A stretch of 64,000 nt of DNA from Faucicola osloensis_C (GTDB taxonomy: Bacteria; Pseudomonadota; Gammaproteobacteria; Pseudomonadales; Moraxellaceae), in assembly GCA_019353055.1 (NCBI GenBank), contig JABAHL010000012.1, positions 1-64,000 of the forward strand, read 5' to 3'. Shown here piece by piece: positions 16,051-24,895 of this stretch. Each line of letters starts with the position of its first letter. Position 1 is the stretch's first letter. The translations under genes and the position numbers were made by a program. The notes under the pieces were generated by a model, which was not told where the DNA came from, ran no database searches, and saw only the letters and a program-made list of their open reading frames with translations.

Positions 16051-16710
16051 ATGAAAAAACTATTAACTTTGCTAATCATCCTCGCACTGATTGTCGTCGC
16101 ATGGGTATTTGCCTCCCCTTACTGGGCAGTGTACCAACTGAAAAAAGCCTATGATGCACAACAAGCAGACACCATCAGTGCAGCGATTGAATTTACGCAA
16201 CTGCAGCAAAGTATCAAATCACAGCTCACTCCTGTATTGGTGGAAAAAGCCAGTCATGTGGCAAAATCCCCTATTTTGCAGATGCTCAATATCGAATTAA
16301 ATCCTGATGACCTAGTGAATAAAATGGTCAATCAAGCCGTGGATAATACCGTCACGCCAGAGGGCGTACAGTATGCGTTGACAGGACAAGCGACCACCGA
16401 GCTGCTCAAAACAAATGTCAAACTGCTGGGGGGCTTGGTGGCAGTAGCGATGGATAAGATTGATATCAAAGACTTGATTTTGGCGCGCAATTCAGCTGAG
16501 CTTAATCAAAAAATCAAACAACAACTACAATCGCCTAATCCCAATGCCACCACAGCAACGTCGCAAACCCAACCGACCACACACTATTGTGGTGTTAAAT
16601 GTTTTGAAGTCAGTGGACAGGTGCGTGGCTATCCCTTAACGCTCCGCTTGCAGCGCCAAGGGCTTATTCAGTGGAAAATCGTGGGTGTGACGCTACCGCT
16701 AAATGGTTAA
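16051..16710 (+). CDS. DUF2939 family membrane-anchored protein
   Basis: The 219-residue protein starts with one hydrophobic segment (KKLLTLLIILALIVVAWVFA, about 2-21), either a signal anchor or an uncleaved signal peptide. The segment YWAVYQLKKAYDAQQADTIS that follows is the signature I associate with DUF2939. The C-terminal part has two cysteines in THYCGVKCFEV and a predicted beta-rich end. The function of the family is unknown. The stop overlaps the 3' end of rsuA by 4 bases, so the two genes are convergent with no terminator between them. Confidence 0.75.
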   Translation: MKKLLTLLIILALIVVAWVFASPYWAVYQLKKAYDAQQADTISAAIEFTQLQQSIKSQLTPVLVEKASHVAKSPILQMLNIELNPDDLVNKMVNQAVDNTVTPEGVQYALTGQATTELLKTNVKLLGGLVAVAMDKIDIKDLILARNSAELNQKIKQQLQSPNPNATTATSQTQPTTHYCGVKCFEVSGQVRGYPLTLRLQRQGLIQWKIVGVTLPLNG

Positions 16711-17411
16711 AATTGGTCAATTTCTTCAGCGGTCAAAAATCGGCTTTCGCCTTTTTCTAATCCTGCTAAGGTAATGTTACCGATGCTGGCACGGTGTAGC
16801 TCAATGACTTTATTGCCAAAGTAGCCCATCATGCGTTTGACTTGGTGGTATTTGCCTTCCGTGAGTACCAGCTTGGCATGGGTAGCATCAGAAAAACTTA
16901 ACTCAGCGGGTTTGGTTTTATCGTACTCGTCCTCAAGCATGATGCCTTTTGCCAATTCTTTGATAGCAAATGCCTGTTGTGCTTCAGTCATTGGCTCGGC
17001 AAGCATCAACTCATACACCTTTGCCACATGATGTTTGGGGCTGGTGACGCGGTGCAAAAAGCCACCATCATCGCTAAGCAGCAGCGCACCTGTGGTGTCG
17101 ACATCGAGTCGCCCCGCAATCCGCAAGCTACCTAGCTGGGGTACATCAATCAAGTCTGTGACAATCGGCCATTCTTTTGGCTTTAGGGTGCACTCAAAGC
17201 CTTCTGGCTTATATAACAGTAAGTAGCGATTGCCCATCGCGACCGATAATGGCTCACCCGCCCATTCGATATCGTCACCCACTTCATCGATATGTAGACT
17301 TGAATCTTTGACCACCTCGCCATTGACAGTGACTTCGCCTGCGTGCAAGATTTTTTTGCAGTCTTTACGCGATAGCTCGGTGGCTTTGCTTAAAAATTTG
17401 TCTAAACGCAT
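16707..17411 (-). CDS. rsuA: 16S rRNA pseudouridine(516) synthase
   Basis: RsuA isomerises U516 of 16S rRNA. An N-terminal S4 RNA-binding domain (MRLDKFLSKATELSRKDCKK) is followed by the catalytic motif GRLDVDTTGALLL with the nucleophile D103. The KYHQVKRMMGYFGNKVIELHR segment of the RsuA/RluB/E/F subfamily comes next. Length 234 matches E. coli RsuA (231). RluE or RluF specificity is less likely given the overall fit. It overlaps the convergent DUF2939 gene by 4 bases. Confidence 0.85.
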   Translation of the reverse strand: MRLDKFLSKATELSRKDCKKILHAGEVTVNGEVVKDSSLHIDEVGDDIEWAGEPLSVAMGNRYLLLYKPEGFECTLKPKEWPIVTDLIDVPQLGSLRIAGRLDVDTTGALLLSDDGGFLHRVTSPKHHVAKVYELMLAEPMTEAQQAFAIKELAKGIMLEDEYDKTKPAELSFSDATHAKLVLTEGKYHQVKRMMGYFGNKVIELHRASIGNITLAGLEKGESRFLTAEEIDQF

Positions 17412-17460
17412 TTTTTTGTTATCCTAGTGCTTGTTTTGTTTATTGTAACATAGATTAACC

Positions 17461-18057
17461 ATGACCTATTACACGCTTAGCGACCCATGTACTGCCACAC
17501 TTGAGATTAAAAAAAGCCAATTTTTGGGCTTTGGCTTTGCCATTGATAGCCGCGAGCAATTAATGTTTCACGTGGAACAATTACGCAACCAGTATCCCGA
17601 TGCACGTCATTTCTGCTATGGCTATATTATTGGCGACCCACACAACACTACCTCAGCCGGCTTTGATGATGATGGTGAGCCCAGTGGTACGGCAGGCAAG
17701 CCGATTTTAAACGTTTTACAACACAAGGGAATTGGTAACTGTGTGGTCATTGTGGTGCGTTACTTTGGCGGTATAAAACTTGGTGCAGGCGGGCTGACAC
17801 GTGCCTATAGTAGCAGCGCGCAAGCCGTGGTTGATAACATGAATTTGCACGCGTTTGTGCCGTTAAGCGTGATACAGATTGAAACCGATTTTGCCAATGA
17901 GTCCTTTGTTAGGCATACATTAGACGGTTTTAATGCCACGATTTTGAAGGTTGATTATGGTAAAAATGTCATTTTGACCGTAGAGGCTGCGCAAAAGTCG
18001 GTTCAAGCACTCAGCGAAAAAATCGGCTTTTATGGGAATGTGAAAGCCAGTGAATAA
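17461..18057 (+). CDS. yigZ: YigZ/IMPACT family protein
   Basis: The 198-residue protein belongs to the UPF0029/IMPACT family. It has KKSQFLGFGFAI and then the conserved core DDDGEPSGTAGKPIL followed by VVIVVRYFGGIKLGAGGLTRAY. A C-terminal DUF1949-like domain ends the protein. Eukaryotic IMPACT regulates Gcn2, but the bacterial role is unclear. The coding sequence contains a parS-like site at 17564-17579 that encodes FHVEQ. The gene starts 49 bases after the rsuA start, in divergent orientation. Confidence 0.9.
   Translation: MTYYTLSDPCTATLEIKKSQFLGFGFAIDSREQLMFHVEQLRNQYPDARHFCYGYIIGDPHNTTSAGFDDDGEPSGTAGKPILNVLQHKGIGNCVVIVVRYFGGIKLGAGGLTRAYSSSAQAVVDNMNLHAFVPLSVIQIETDFANESFVRHTLDGFNATILKVDYGKNVILTVEAAQKSVQALSEKIGFYGNVKASE
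17564..17579. other. parS-like site inside yigZ
   Basis: TGTTTCACGTGGAACA differs by one base from the perfect palindrome and by one base from the TGTTCCACGTGGAACA form seen in other bacteria. It is read as Met-Phe-His-Val-Glu-Gln in yigZ. Confidence 0.8.
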
Positions 18058-18215
18058 CCAAAAGCCAATAACCACAGCAGCATAAAAGTGATAGCCTAGC
18101 AAAATTTTTCTCAAAAACCCTACACAACACTCCAAACTTACCTCACAAGTCGCCATGAAAAAACTGTCAAAAAGCCGTAAAATAGTCAAAAATTATAACA
18201 ATCACTAGGCATATT

Positions 18216-19199
18216 ATGAATATTCACCAACTACCCCTAACGCCATTTCGCACCCCGTTTTTTTTAGCCAACCCCCACGTTCAAACCATTTTACCCAAGT
18301 TTATCAAACTGCCAAAACCTAACTATCAGCGACACCTTCACCCTGACCGTACCGGCACCACCCAAGTGGCTTATGACTTTGTATTTTCCAATACCGATAA
18401 TCAGCCAAATCTTGATAAGCCATTGGCGGTGATGTTTCATGGGCTTGAAGGCAGTAGCGACAGCCATTATGCCATTGCCTTTGTCCACCAAGCGCACCGA
18501 TTGGGGTATGATGCGGTTATCGTCCATTTTCGCGGCTGCGGCGGGGTGGATAATACCTCAGAATTGGACTATAACGCGGGTGATACTGCCGAAGCGGTGC
18601 ATATGTTTGACCTGCTAAAAACTCAGTACGGTTATAGCCGAATTGTAGCCAGCGGCGTGTCGCTCGGCGCCAATATGCTGGCTCGTTATATGGGTGAGCA
18701 AGGCGATGCAGCTGCCTGTGAAGCAGCAGTGGTGATTTCTGCGCCGGTCGATTTGACGACTTCGGCAAAAGCCATGCATCGTTTTGTCGCCAAACGGGTG
18801 TATACGCCTTATTTGCTCAATCCTTTATTGCAAAAAGCCTTCAAAAAGGTCGACGAGCCAGCACTAATCAACGCATTAAAAAATATCAAGATGATTGATG
18901 AGTTTGATGAGTTATATACCGCGCCGCGCCATGGTTTTGGTACAGGGGCGAATTATTACATCCAAGCCTCTGCCCTACCTGTACTCAAAAACATCACTAA
19001 ACCCACGCTGATTATCACTGCTAAAGACGACCCATTTTTGGGCATTGTTGCCACCCAAGCCGATGTGTCGCCTTGTGTGCGCTTACTGTATAGCCAGCAT
19101 GGTGGACATGTGGGTTTTGTGCAATTACAAAACAAAAAACTCAATGTGAATTGGCTGCCTAGCACCAGCTTCAAATTTTTTCAGGCTTGTGCTGATTGA
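18216..19199 (+). CDS. YheT-like alpha/beta hydrolase
   Basis: The 327-residue protein has PFFLANPHVQTILPKF at the N-terminus, the oxyanion-region motif MFHGLEGSSDSHYA and the nucleophile elbow GVSLGANMLARY (Ser at about 152). The Asp and His ends of the triad are plausibly in TAKDDPFLG and HGGHVGFV. This layout matches the YheT/ABHD1-ABHD3 family of membrane-associated hydrolases, whose natural substrates in bacteria are not settled. It is monocistronic, with only a weak hairpin (19215-19245) after it. Confidence 0.88.
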   Translation: MNIHQLPLTPFRTPFFLANPHVQTILPKFIKLPKPNYQRHLHPDRTGTTQVAYDFVFSNTDNQPNLDKPLAVMFHGLEGSSDSHYAIAFVHQAHRLGYDAVIVHFRGCGGVDNTSELDYNAGDTAEAVHMFDLLKTQYGYSRIVASGVSLGANMLARYMGEQGDAAACEAAVVISAPVDLTTSAKAMHRFVAKRVYTPYLLNPLLQKAFKKVDEPALINALKNIKMIDEFDELYTAPRHGFGTGANYYIQASALPVLKNITKPTLIITAKDDPFLGIVATQADVSPCVRLLYSQHGGHVGFVQLQNKKLNVNWLPSTSFKFFQACAD

Positions 19200-19288
19200 T
19201 TGCTATGGCTTCAATAAAAAACGCCATCACAATGACGGAGCTTTTATTTATTAAAGTTAATGAGGTTTTTTTAAGATTACTTCTAACA

Positions 19289-20623
19289 TTATAAAATGCC
19301 GTAATTCACCATGGCTTTAGCAATCTTGTTAAAACCTGCTAGATTGGCGCCTTTTTTATAATCAATGCTCCCATCCGCTTGTTTACCATGATTAAAACAA
19401 TCGTCATGGATATTTTTCATGATGGTTTTTAATTGCTCATCAAGCACCGCAAAGGTTGCGTATTGACGTACCGAGTTTTGTGACATCTCAAGACCTGATA
19501 CCGCAACTCCACCGGCATTCGAGGCTTTTCCCGGCGCATAGATGACGCCATTACTTTGGAAGATGCCGATGGCATCGGCGTCACTGGGCATGTTGGCACC
19601 TTCTGCCACGTATTTCACGCCATGATTGACCAGATTTTGCGCATCGTGCCCATTGATTTCGTTTTGGGTGGCGCAAGGTAAGGCAATATCGGCTTTGATA
19701 TGCCATGGACGGCTACCGTCGATCCATTCGGCGTCATCACTGGTGCCGATGAAGTCTTTTAAACGTTTATCTTGCGCTTTATAAGTTTTGAGTGCTTCAA
19801 TTTGCTCTAAGGTAAAGCCATGCTTGAGATATAAGGTACCTTTTGAGTCTGATAATGTCAGTACCTGTGCGCCAAGCTCAATACATTTTTGTGCCGCATG
19901 TAACGATACATTGCCCGCACCTGAGACCAAGACAGTCTTAGCCATCAAATCGTCATGATGGGCTTCTAGCATGTTTTGTAAAAAATACACAAGACCAAAC
20001 CCCGTTGCCTCGGTACGAATCAAGCTACCACCTTGTCCCACTGTCTTACCGGTTAATACTCCCGTAAATTCACGATTAAGCGTCTTATACATGGCGAACA
20101 TATAATTAATTTCGCGGCCACCGACACCGATATCACCCGCCGGTACGTCTATATCTGCACCAATATAGGGCGCTAATTCCCGCATAAAGGCATAGCAAAA
20201 TCGACGGATTTCGGCGTCTGATTTACCTTTTGGGTCAAAGTCTGAACCGCCTTTACCCCCACCCATGGGCAGACCGGTCAATGCGTTTTTAAAGATTTGT
20301 TCAAACCCTAAAAATTTTAGTACCGAAAGATTCACACTGGGATGAAAACGGATACCGCCTTTGTAAGGGCCTAATCCATTGTTAAATTGCACACGCTAAC
20401 CGCGGTTGACTTGAACATTGCCTTGGTCATCTTCCCAGTTGATACGAAATTGAATAACACGGTCAGGGTTGGTTAAGCGGTCAAATAGATTAAGGTGTTG
20501 ATAAACAGTGGATTGGTCATAAACCGCTGCGATATCTTCCTAGAATTCTTCGACCGCTTGGATAAACTCTGGCTCATTGCTATGACACTGCTTTAAAATG
20601 CTCAATAACTCACTGCTTTTCAT
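19289..20623 (-). pseudogene. gdhA: NADP-specific glutamate dehydrogenase interrupted by two in-frame TAG codons
   Basis: The frame from ATG 20623 (MKSSELLSIL, preceded by GAGGAG) to TAA 19289 would encode 444 residues, as in hexameric GdhA, which makes glutamate from 2-oxoglutarate and ammonia. It is interrupted by TAG at codon 28 (20540-20542, after AVEEF) and codon 76 (20396-20398, between VNRG and RVQFNNGLG). The frame is otherwise intact. It holds GPYKGGIRFHPSVNLSVLKF, LPMGGGKGGSDFDPKGKSD with the catalytic lysine region, DVPAGDIGVGGREI and the ALPCATQNE segment. Starting at GTG 20392 instead would give 367 residues lacking the N-terminal oligomerisation region. The codon-76 site normally holds Tyr or Trp. 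Recent inactivation, amber readthrough and sequence error are all possible. Confidence 0.85.
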
Positions 20624-20856
20624 ACCACTCCTCAATTCTTTAACTTCATAAAAATAGTGCAAAAACACTATTTTGGTGAATTTATAGTAACTTAGCACTG
20701 TCATAGTAATTTGTAAAACTATTTTTCTGTACCTCTTTGGCACGGTGGGTTGCCGAAAACTAGACATGGGTGTTTGTGAGTAAGTTAACCTGCAACGGGA
20801 TTTAATAGCTGACAAAGCATGATTTGTCCTTTAAAATTGTTAATTTTTAGCAAGGT

Positions 20857-20880
20857 TTAGCGGCTTTGGTTAGCCGCTAA
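20857..20880. other. Perfect hairpin in the mpl leader
   Basis: TTAGCGGCT (20857-20865) and AGCCGCTAA (20872-20880) are perfect inverted repeats with a six-base loop, ending 25 bases before the mpl start. No T-run follows, so it is not a normal terminator; it may be an mRNA leader structure or a protein-binding site. Confidence 0.5.
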
Positions 20881-20905
20881 TGCGTATTTGACCTAAGGCA
20901 AACTT

Positions 20906-22339
20906 ATGCACATTCATATTCTTGGTATTTGTGGTACCTTCATGGGTTCGTTGGCGCTGCTTGCGCGTGACCTTGGACATACCGTGACAGGCTCAGACGC
21001 CAATGTCTATCCACCAATGTCCACCCAGCTTGAAAATGCGGGTGTTGAGATTATGCAAGGGTACACCGCTAGTCATTTACAACCTGCACCTGACTTGGTG
21101 ATTGTCGGCAATGCCATGAAGCGCGGCATCGAAGCGGTTGAATATATGCTCAATGAGCGTATTCCTTATACCTCAGGTCCGCAGTTTTTGGCAGAGCAGG
21201 TATTGCAATACCGTCATGTATTAGCCGTCGCAGGCACGCATGGCAAAACTACCACTACCACCATGCTGGCGTGGATTTTACACTATGCAGGTATTGATGC
21301 CGGCTTTTTGATTGGTGGCGTGCCACTGGTTGATACCCCAGATGAATGCCTAAAAAAAGCGTTTGCCCATAGTAGCTATTTGGGTAGTGATACAACTGCG
21401 GGGCATGAAGGTTACTTTGTCATCGAAGCGGATGAGTATGACAGTGCTTTTTTTGATAAACGCTCTAAGTTTGTTCACTATCGCCCAACCACCGCCATTT
21501 TAAACAACCTTGAATACGATCACGCCGATATTTTCCCAAACCTTGCCGCCATCCAAACCCAGTTTCATCACATGGTACGCATGATACCGTCAAATGGCAA
21601 AATCATCATGCCAGCAGATACCGAAAGCTTGGAAGAAACCCTTAAAAAAGGCTGTTGGACACCGATTTGGCGGACAGCGCTTGCCACTACCAACCCCCAC
21701 GCGGATTGGCAAGCCAAGCTAGTGAAACAAGACGGAAGCCAATATGAAGTCATGTTTGATGGTCACAAAGGACAAGTCAATTGGCAGATGAGCGGGCTAC
21801 ATAGCGTCAATAATGGTTTAGTGGCAATTGCAGCAGCCTACAATGTTGGCGTATCAGTTGCACAAGCCTGTGAAGCCTTATCCAATTTTGCGGGTATCAA
21901 ACGCCGTATGGAGCTGGTCGGCACAATTGATAACAACGGCAAACAGATAGAAGTTTATGACGACTTTGCCCACCACCCAACCGCCATTGAAACCACGCTT
22001 GATGGTGCCAAAAAACGTTTTTCTGATAACCCAAACCGTAAAATCTGGGCGGTGATTGAACCACGTTCAAACACCATGAAACTCGGTACCCACCAAGGTT
22101 TGCTCGCGCCGTCAGCGAGTATCGCCGACCAAGTCATTTGGTATCAACCTGCCAATCTAGATTGGTCAGTCGCGGAGGCGATTGGCAATGCTGCCAACCA
22201 ACAAGTGATGACATCGACCGATGCGATTATTGAGCATATTGCAGCGCACATTGGCGATGACGATGCGGTGATTGTGATGTCAAATGGCGGCTTTGAAGGC
22301 ATTCATGGTCGACTGGTGAAGGCACTGCAGCAAGCCTAA
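20906..22339 (+). CDS. mpl: UDP-MurNAc:L-Ala-gamma-D-Glu-meso-DAP ligase
   Basis: Mpl reattaches the recycled murein tripeptide to UDP-MurNAc. The 477-residue Mur ligase has the Mpl-type N-terminus HIHILGICGTFMGSLALLARDLGH and the ATP-binding GTHGKTTTTTML at about 111-122. The FVIEADEYDSAFFDKRSKF segment is diagnostic for Mpl as opposed to MurC, and DDFAHHPTAI and EPRSNTMKLG follow. It diverges from gdhA. The orphan parA-like gene starts 84 bases after its stop. Confidence 0.94.
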   Translation: MHIHILGICGTFMGSLALLARDLGHTVTGSDANVYPPMSTQLENAGVEIMQGYTASHLQPAPDLVIVGNAMKRGIEAVEYMLNERIPYTSGPQFLAEQVLQYRHVLAVAGTHGKTTTTTMLAWILHYAGIDAGFLIGGVPLVDTPDECLKKAFAHSSYLGSDTTAGHEGYFVIEADEYDSAFFDKRSKFVHYRPTTAILNNLEYDHADIFPNLAAIQTQFHHMVRMIPSNGKIIMPADTESLEETLKKGCWTPIWRTALATTNPHADWQAKLVKQDGSQYEVMFDGHKGQVNWQMSGLHSVNNGLVAIAAAYNVGVSVAQACEALSNFAGIKRRMELVGTIDNNGKQIEVYDDFAHHPTAIETTLDGAKKRFSDNPNRKIWAVIEPRSNTMKLGTHQGLLAPSASIADQVIWYQPANLDWSVAEAIGNAANQQVMTSTDAIIEHIAAHIGDDDAVIVMSNGGFEGIHGRLVKALQQA

Positions 22340-22423
22340 CTGTTCTAACCTTGTAAATTTGCTAGCAAAAGTCGTGATTTTTTAGCATACTCATGATTAC
22401 TTGTACAAATATTAGGTTACACA

Positions 22424-23266
22424 ATGCTTACCCGAGTCATTTTTAATCAAAAAGGCGGTGTTGGTAAATCCAGCATTGCTGTCAATCTTGCCGCGATGAG
22501 CGCCCATCAAGGTTTGCGCACCCTACTCATCGACCTTGATCCACAGTGTAACGCTACCCAATATATCATGGGCGATGCGGCCACAGACATTCATCCCGCG
22601 CATATCACTGAACCCAATATTGAAAATTTCTTTTCGCAAACCCTGCAAGCGACGTCCAGCCCCATGCCGATGATGTTTGCATTTCCGTTTGGCGGTATGA
22701 CAGGTAGTCGCAATCAAGGATTGGAGCACTGCATTCACACAACCCGATTTGATAATTTATCACTGATTCCAGCCAGCCCCATGCTTGCCGATATTTTGCA
22801 GCCCCTTGAAAGCAAACATAAAATTTATAAATTAAAAGACGGCTTAAACCTGTTAGCGCAGCAGTTTGATCGGGTGTACATTGATACACCACCGGCGTTT
22901 AACTTTTTTACTTTGTCGGCATTGATCGCGGCTGATCGTGTCATCGTTCCGTTTGATTGTGATATTTTCTCCAAACGCGCGCTGCAAACCTTAGTGCAAA
23001 ATATCTTAGAGACGCGTCAAGACCATAATAGTGACTTGTTAATTGAAGGTATCATTGTCAATCAGTTTGACCCACGCGCCAATTTACCCAAAGAAGTGGT
23101 ACAAACGTTGGTCAATGAGGGCTATCCTGTGTATGAGACCAAACTTAGCCCTTCGATTATCATGAAACAATCCCACCATCAAAGCTTACCGCTGATTTAT
23201 TTGGACGCTAAGCATAAACTCACCCAACAATACGCTGCGCTTTATCAAGAAATCGAATTTAGGTAA
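22424..23266 (+). CDS. ParA-family ATPase, orphan
   Basis: The 280-residue protein has the deviant Walker A KGGVGKSSIAVNLA at about 9-22, Walker A' LIDLDPQCNATQY and the switch segment YIDTPPAF. It therefore belongs to the ParA/MinD ATPases that position DNA or large complexes on the nucleoid or membrane. A region rich in Met/Pro/Phe (about 75-95, SSPMPMMFAFPFGG) interrupts the usual spacing and is not in Soj-type ParA. No parB follows; the next gene is a GlsB-like membrane protein. It may be a chromosomal ParA lookalike rather than the partner of the parS sites here. Confidence 0.8.
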   Translation: MLTRVIFNQKGGVGKSSIAVNLAAMSAHQGLRTLLIDLDPQCNATQYIMGDAATDIHPAHITEPNIENFFSQTLQATSSPMPMMFAFPFGGMTGSRNQGLEHCIHTTRFDNLSLIPASPMLADILQPLESKHKIYKLKDGLNLLAQQFDRVYIDTPPAFNFFTLSALIAADRVIVPFDCDIFSKRALQTLVQNILETRQDHNSDLLIEGIIVNQFDPRANLPKEVVQTLVNEGYPVYETKLSPSIIMKQSHHQSLPLIYLDAKHKLTQQYAALYQEIEFR

Positions 23267-23525
23267 CGGAACTTACATTTAATCCTCTCTACTGACATAG
23301 CATTACATTAAATAAAAAATCCTCTTAATACTTCAAAGAGAACTTACATAATTAACAAACCAACATTTTAATTGCTGATAGCTTGTCTATAAAATACCAG
23401 TCATCAGAGAGGCAGTTATTAGTTAAAACCATAAATATAACAATTTAGCGCTGTAACGCCTGCCAATCGATTAGGCAACAAAACAAATTAAAAATTAGAC
23501 AAGTTAAAAAATTAGGAGTGTTAAA

Positions 23526-23783
23526 ATGAGCTTTATTTATATGATCATCATGGGTCTTATCGTTGGTGTTATCGCACGTGCTATCAAGCCAGGTGCGGAC
23601 GCAATGGGTTGGATTCTTACCATTGTACTAGGTATCATTGGTGCGTTAGTAGGCGGTTTCTTAGCAGGTATGCTAGGCATGAATGCCAATGGTGGCTTTA
23701 CTGGTTTAATCTTTTCAGTCATTGGTGCCATTATTGTGCTATTCGTCTATGAGTTAGCGACGGGTAAACGCCGTATTGGTTAA
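23526..23783 (+). CDS. GlsB/YeaQ/YmgE family small membrane protein
   Basis: The 85-residue protein has three hydrophobic segments (about 3-18, 27-49, 58-78) and the family pattern GLIVGVIARAIKPGAD, then TIVLGIIGALVGGFLAG. These proteins were called transglycosylase-associated and are linked to general stress responses; the molecular role is unknown. A strong ribosome site (TTAGGAGTGTTAAA) precedes the start. The IS1-family element is inserted 17 bases after the stop, between the gene and a terminator at 24634-24665 that was probably its own. Confidence 0.88.
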   Translation: MSFIYMIIMGLIVGVIARAIKPGADAMGWILTIVLGIIGALVGGFLAGMLGMNANGGFTGLIFSVIGAIIVLFVYELATGKRRIG

Positions 23784-23792
23784 TGCTGCATT

Positions 23793-23800
23793 AGTTAATT
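23793..23800. repeat. Target-site duplication, left copy (AGTTAATT)
   Basis: The octamer AGTTAATT directly abuts the left end of the IS1-family element and recurs at 24601-24608 at its right end. Eight bases fits IS1-family insertions. Confidence 0.85.
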
Positions 23801-24600
23801 GGCTGTGGTCTAAAAAGTATGCTCACTAGACCCAGCCATAATTGACATAGTGAAACAGTAAATCAAAAGCCTTAAAATGATTAATGAGCTTCTTGGAAAA
23901 ACAGCAAGTTTTTCTAAAAGCTCGCCTCATTCTGTGCCTAAAAAGATTATTATTACCTTCAATATCAACCGTATAGTATTTGCCAACCTTTTTAAAATCA
24001 AAGTCAAAAGCGGTCAGAAAACTATCCCAGTTATCGCAGCAAACATAGCCAAAATCAACACCCAGCTCTTCAAGCTTTGCTCTAAGCCGTTTTGCTGTTG
24101 TTAAATTACGCTTACCCCATACAAAGGTAACAATTTCATTGGTATCTGGGTCGTAAGCATAAACCAGCCAAACTTTGTTTCTCTTGCAACCCACATACGT
24201 CCAAAACTCATCGACTTGCAATCGACGATAATAGCGCCTCTTTAGTTTTATCTGATAGTTAGATTGTACTAGAACACTTAGAACCTTGTATTTACTAACC
24301 TTTTCAATAGCTACAATGTCAGCAATACTACATCCCCTAACTAACATTAATCGAATTTTGTCTTCAATGAAACTTTGACATCCCTTATACTTTAGTTCAC
24401 TGTCATGGATAAATTGCCGATGGCAGTCTTTACATTGATAGTTCTGTTTGCCGTAGATTTTCCAGCCATTTTTCTTTATACTGAAACTTAGACAGCTTGG
24501 GCATTTGATTGTAATTTGTGTCTTCATAACCTCAAATTATCATCTTTTTACCAAGTTGTCTTTTTTATTTACACCTCAGCATACTTTTCAAACCACTACC
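23801..24600 (-). mobile_element. Complete IS1-family insertion sequence, 800 bp
   Basis: Both ends are visible. The left end reads GGCTGTGGTCTAAAAAGTAT (continuing GCTCA), and the reverse complement of the right end reads GGTAGTGGTTTGAAAAGTAT (continuing GCTGA). These are 25-base imperfect inverted repeats with 20 matches. An 8-bp direct repeat, AGTTAATT, flanks them (23793-23800 and 24601-24608). A single transposase gene fills the interior on the minus strand. Matching target duplications suggest a recent insertion and an intact element. Confidence 0.9.
23826..24527 (-). CDS. IS1-family transposase (single reading frame)
   Basis: The 233-residue protein has an N-terminal zinc-ribbon (CPSCLSFSIKKNGWKIYGKQ, then CKDCHRQFI) and a helix-turn-helix region. 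A DDE-type catalytic domain follows with QVDEFWTYVGCKRNKVWLVYAYD (first Asp in the VDE motif at about 103), CCDNWDSF and a downstream Arg/Phe-rich end. Unlike IS1 of E. coli, which needs a -1 frameshift between insA and insB, this is one uninterrupted frame, as in several other IS1-family members. It is probably functional. Confidence 0.9.
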   Translation of the reverse strand: MKTQITIKCPSCLSFSIKKNGWKIYGKQNYQCKDCHRQFIHDSELKYKGCQSFIEDKIRLMLVRGCSIADIVAIEKVSKYKVLSVLVQSNYQIKLKRRYYRRLQVDEFWTYVGCKRNKVWLVYAYDPDTNEIVTFVWGKRNLTTAKRLRAKLEELGVDFGYVCCDNWDSFLTAFDFDFKKVGKYYTVDIEGNNNLFRHRMRRAFRKTCCFSKKLINHFKAFDLLFHYVNYGWV

Positions 24601-24608
24601 AGTTAATT
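24601..24608. repeat. Target-site duplication, right copy (AGTTAATT)
   Basis: Second copy of AGTTAATT, immediately after the right end of the IS1-family element. Confidence 0.85.
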
Positions 24609-24633
24609 AAGCAATCAATGTAAAATATCAATT

Positions 24634-24665
24634 AAAAAAAGGCATTTAATTTAAATGCCTTTTTT
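24634..24665 (+). terminator. Intrinsic terminator displaced from the GlsB-like gene by the IS
   Basis: AAAAAGGCATTTAA and TTAAATGCCTTTTT form a perfect stem with a T-run. Without the 800-bp IS and one duplication copy it would lie about 40 bases downstream of the GlsB-like stop. Confidence 0.8.
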
Positions 24666-24895
24666 ATTGGCTAAAATTTTTTGAACGCATGGCATCTAAC
24701 TCATAGCATCTAACGCTTGGCATTTTGGCTTTAAATTTTTTCAGTTTGATTTTCTTGCGGTCATTGTCTCACTAAGTTTGGAATCTCAGCTTAGAATGAT
24801 GCTATATTGTTGACTTGGTTTTTAGCACCAGATATCTACTAGACCCCAACTAGACACTGATGAGATATTGATTATATATTAAGGTAAACACTTTC

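Noticed and set aside
19215..19245. Terminator after the YheT-like gene
   Set aside because: The stem has mismatches and only a short T-tract, so it is mentioned but not listed.
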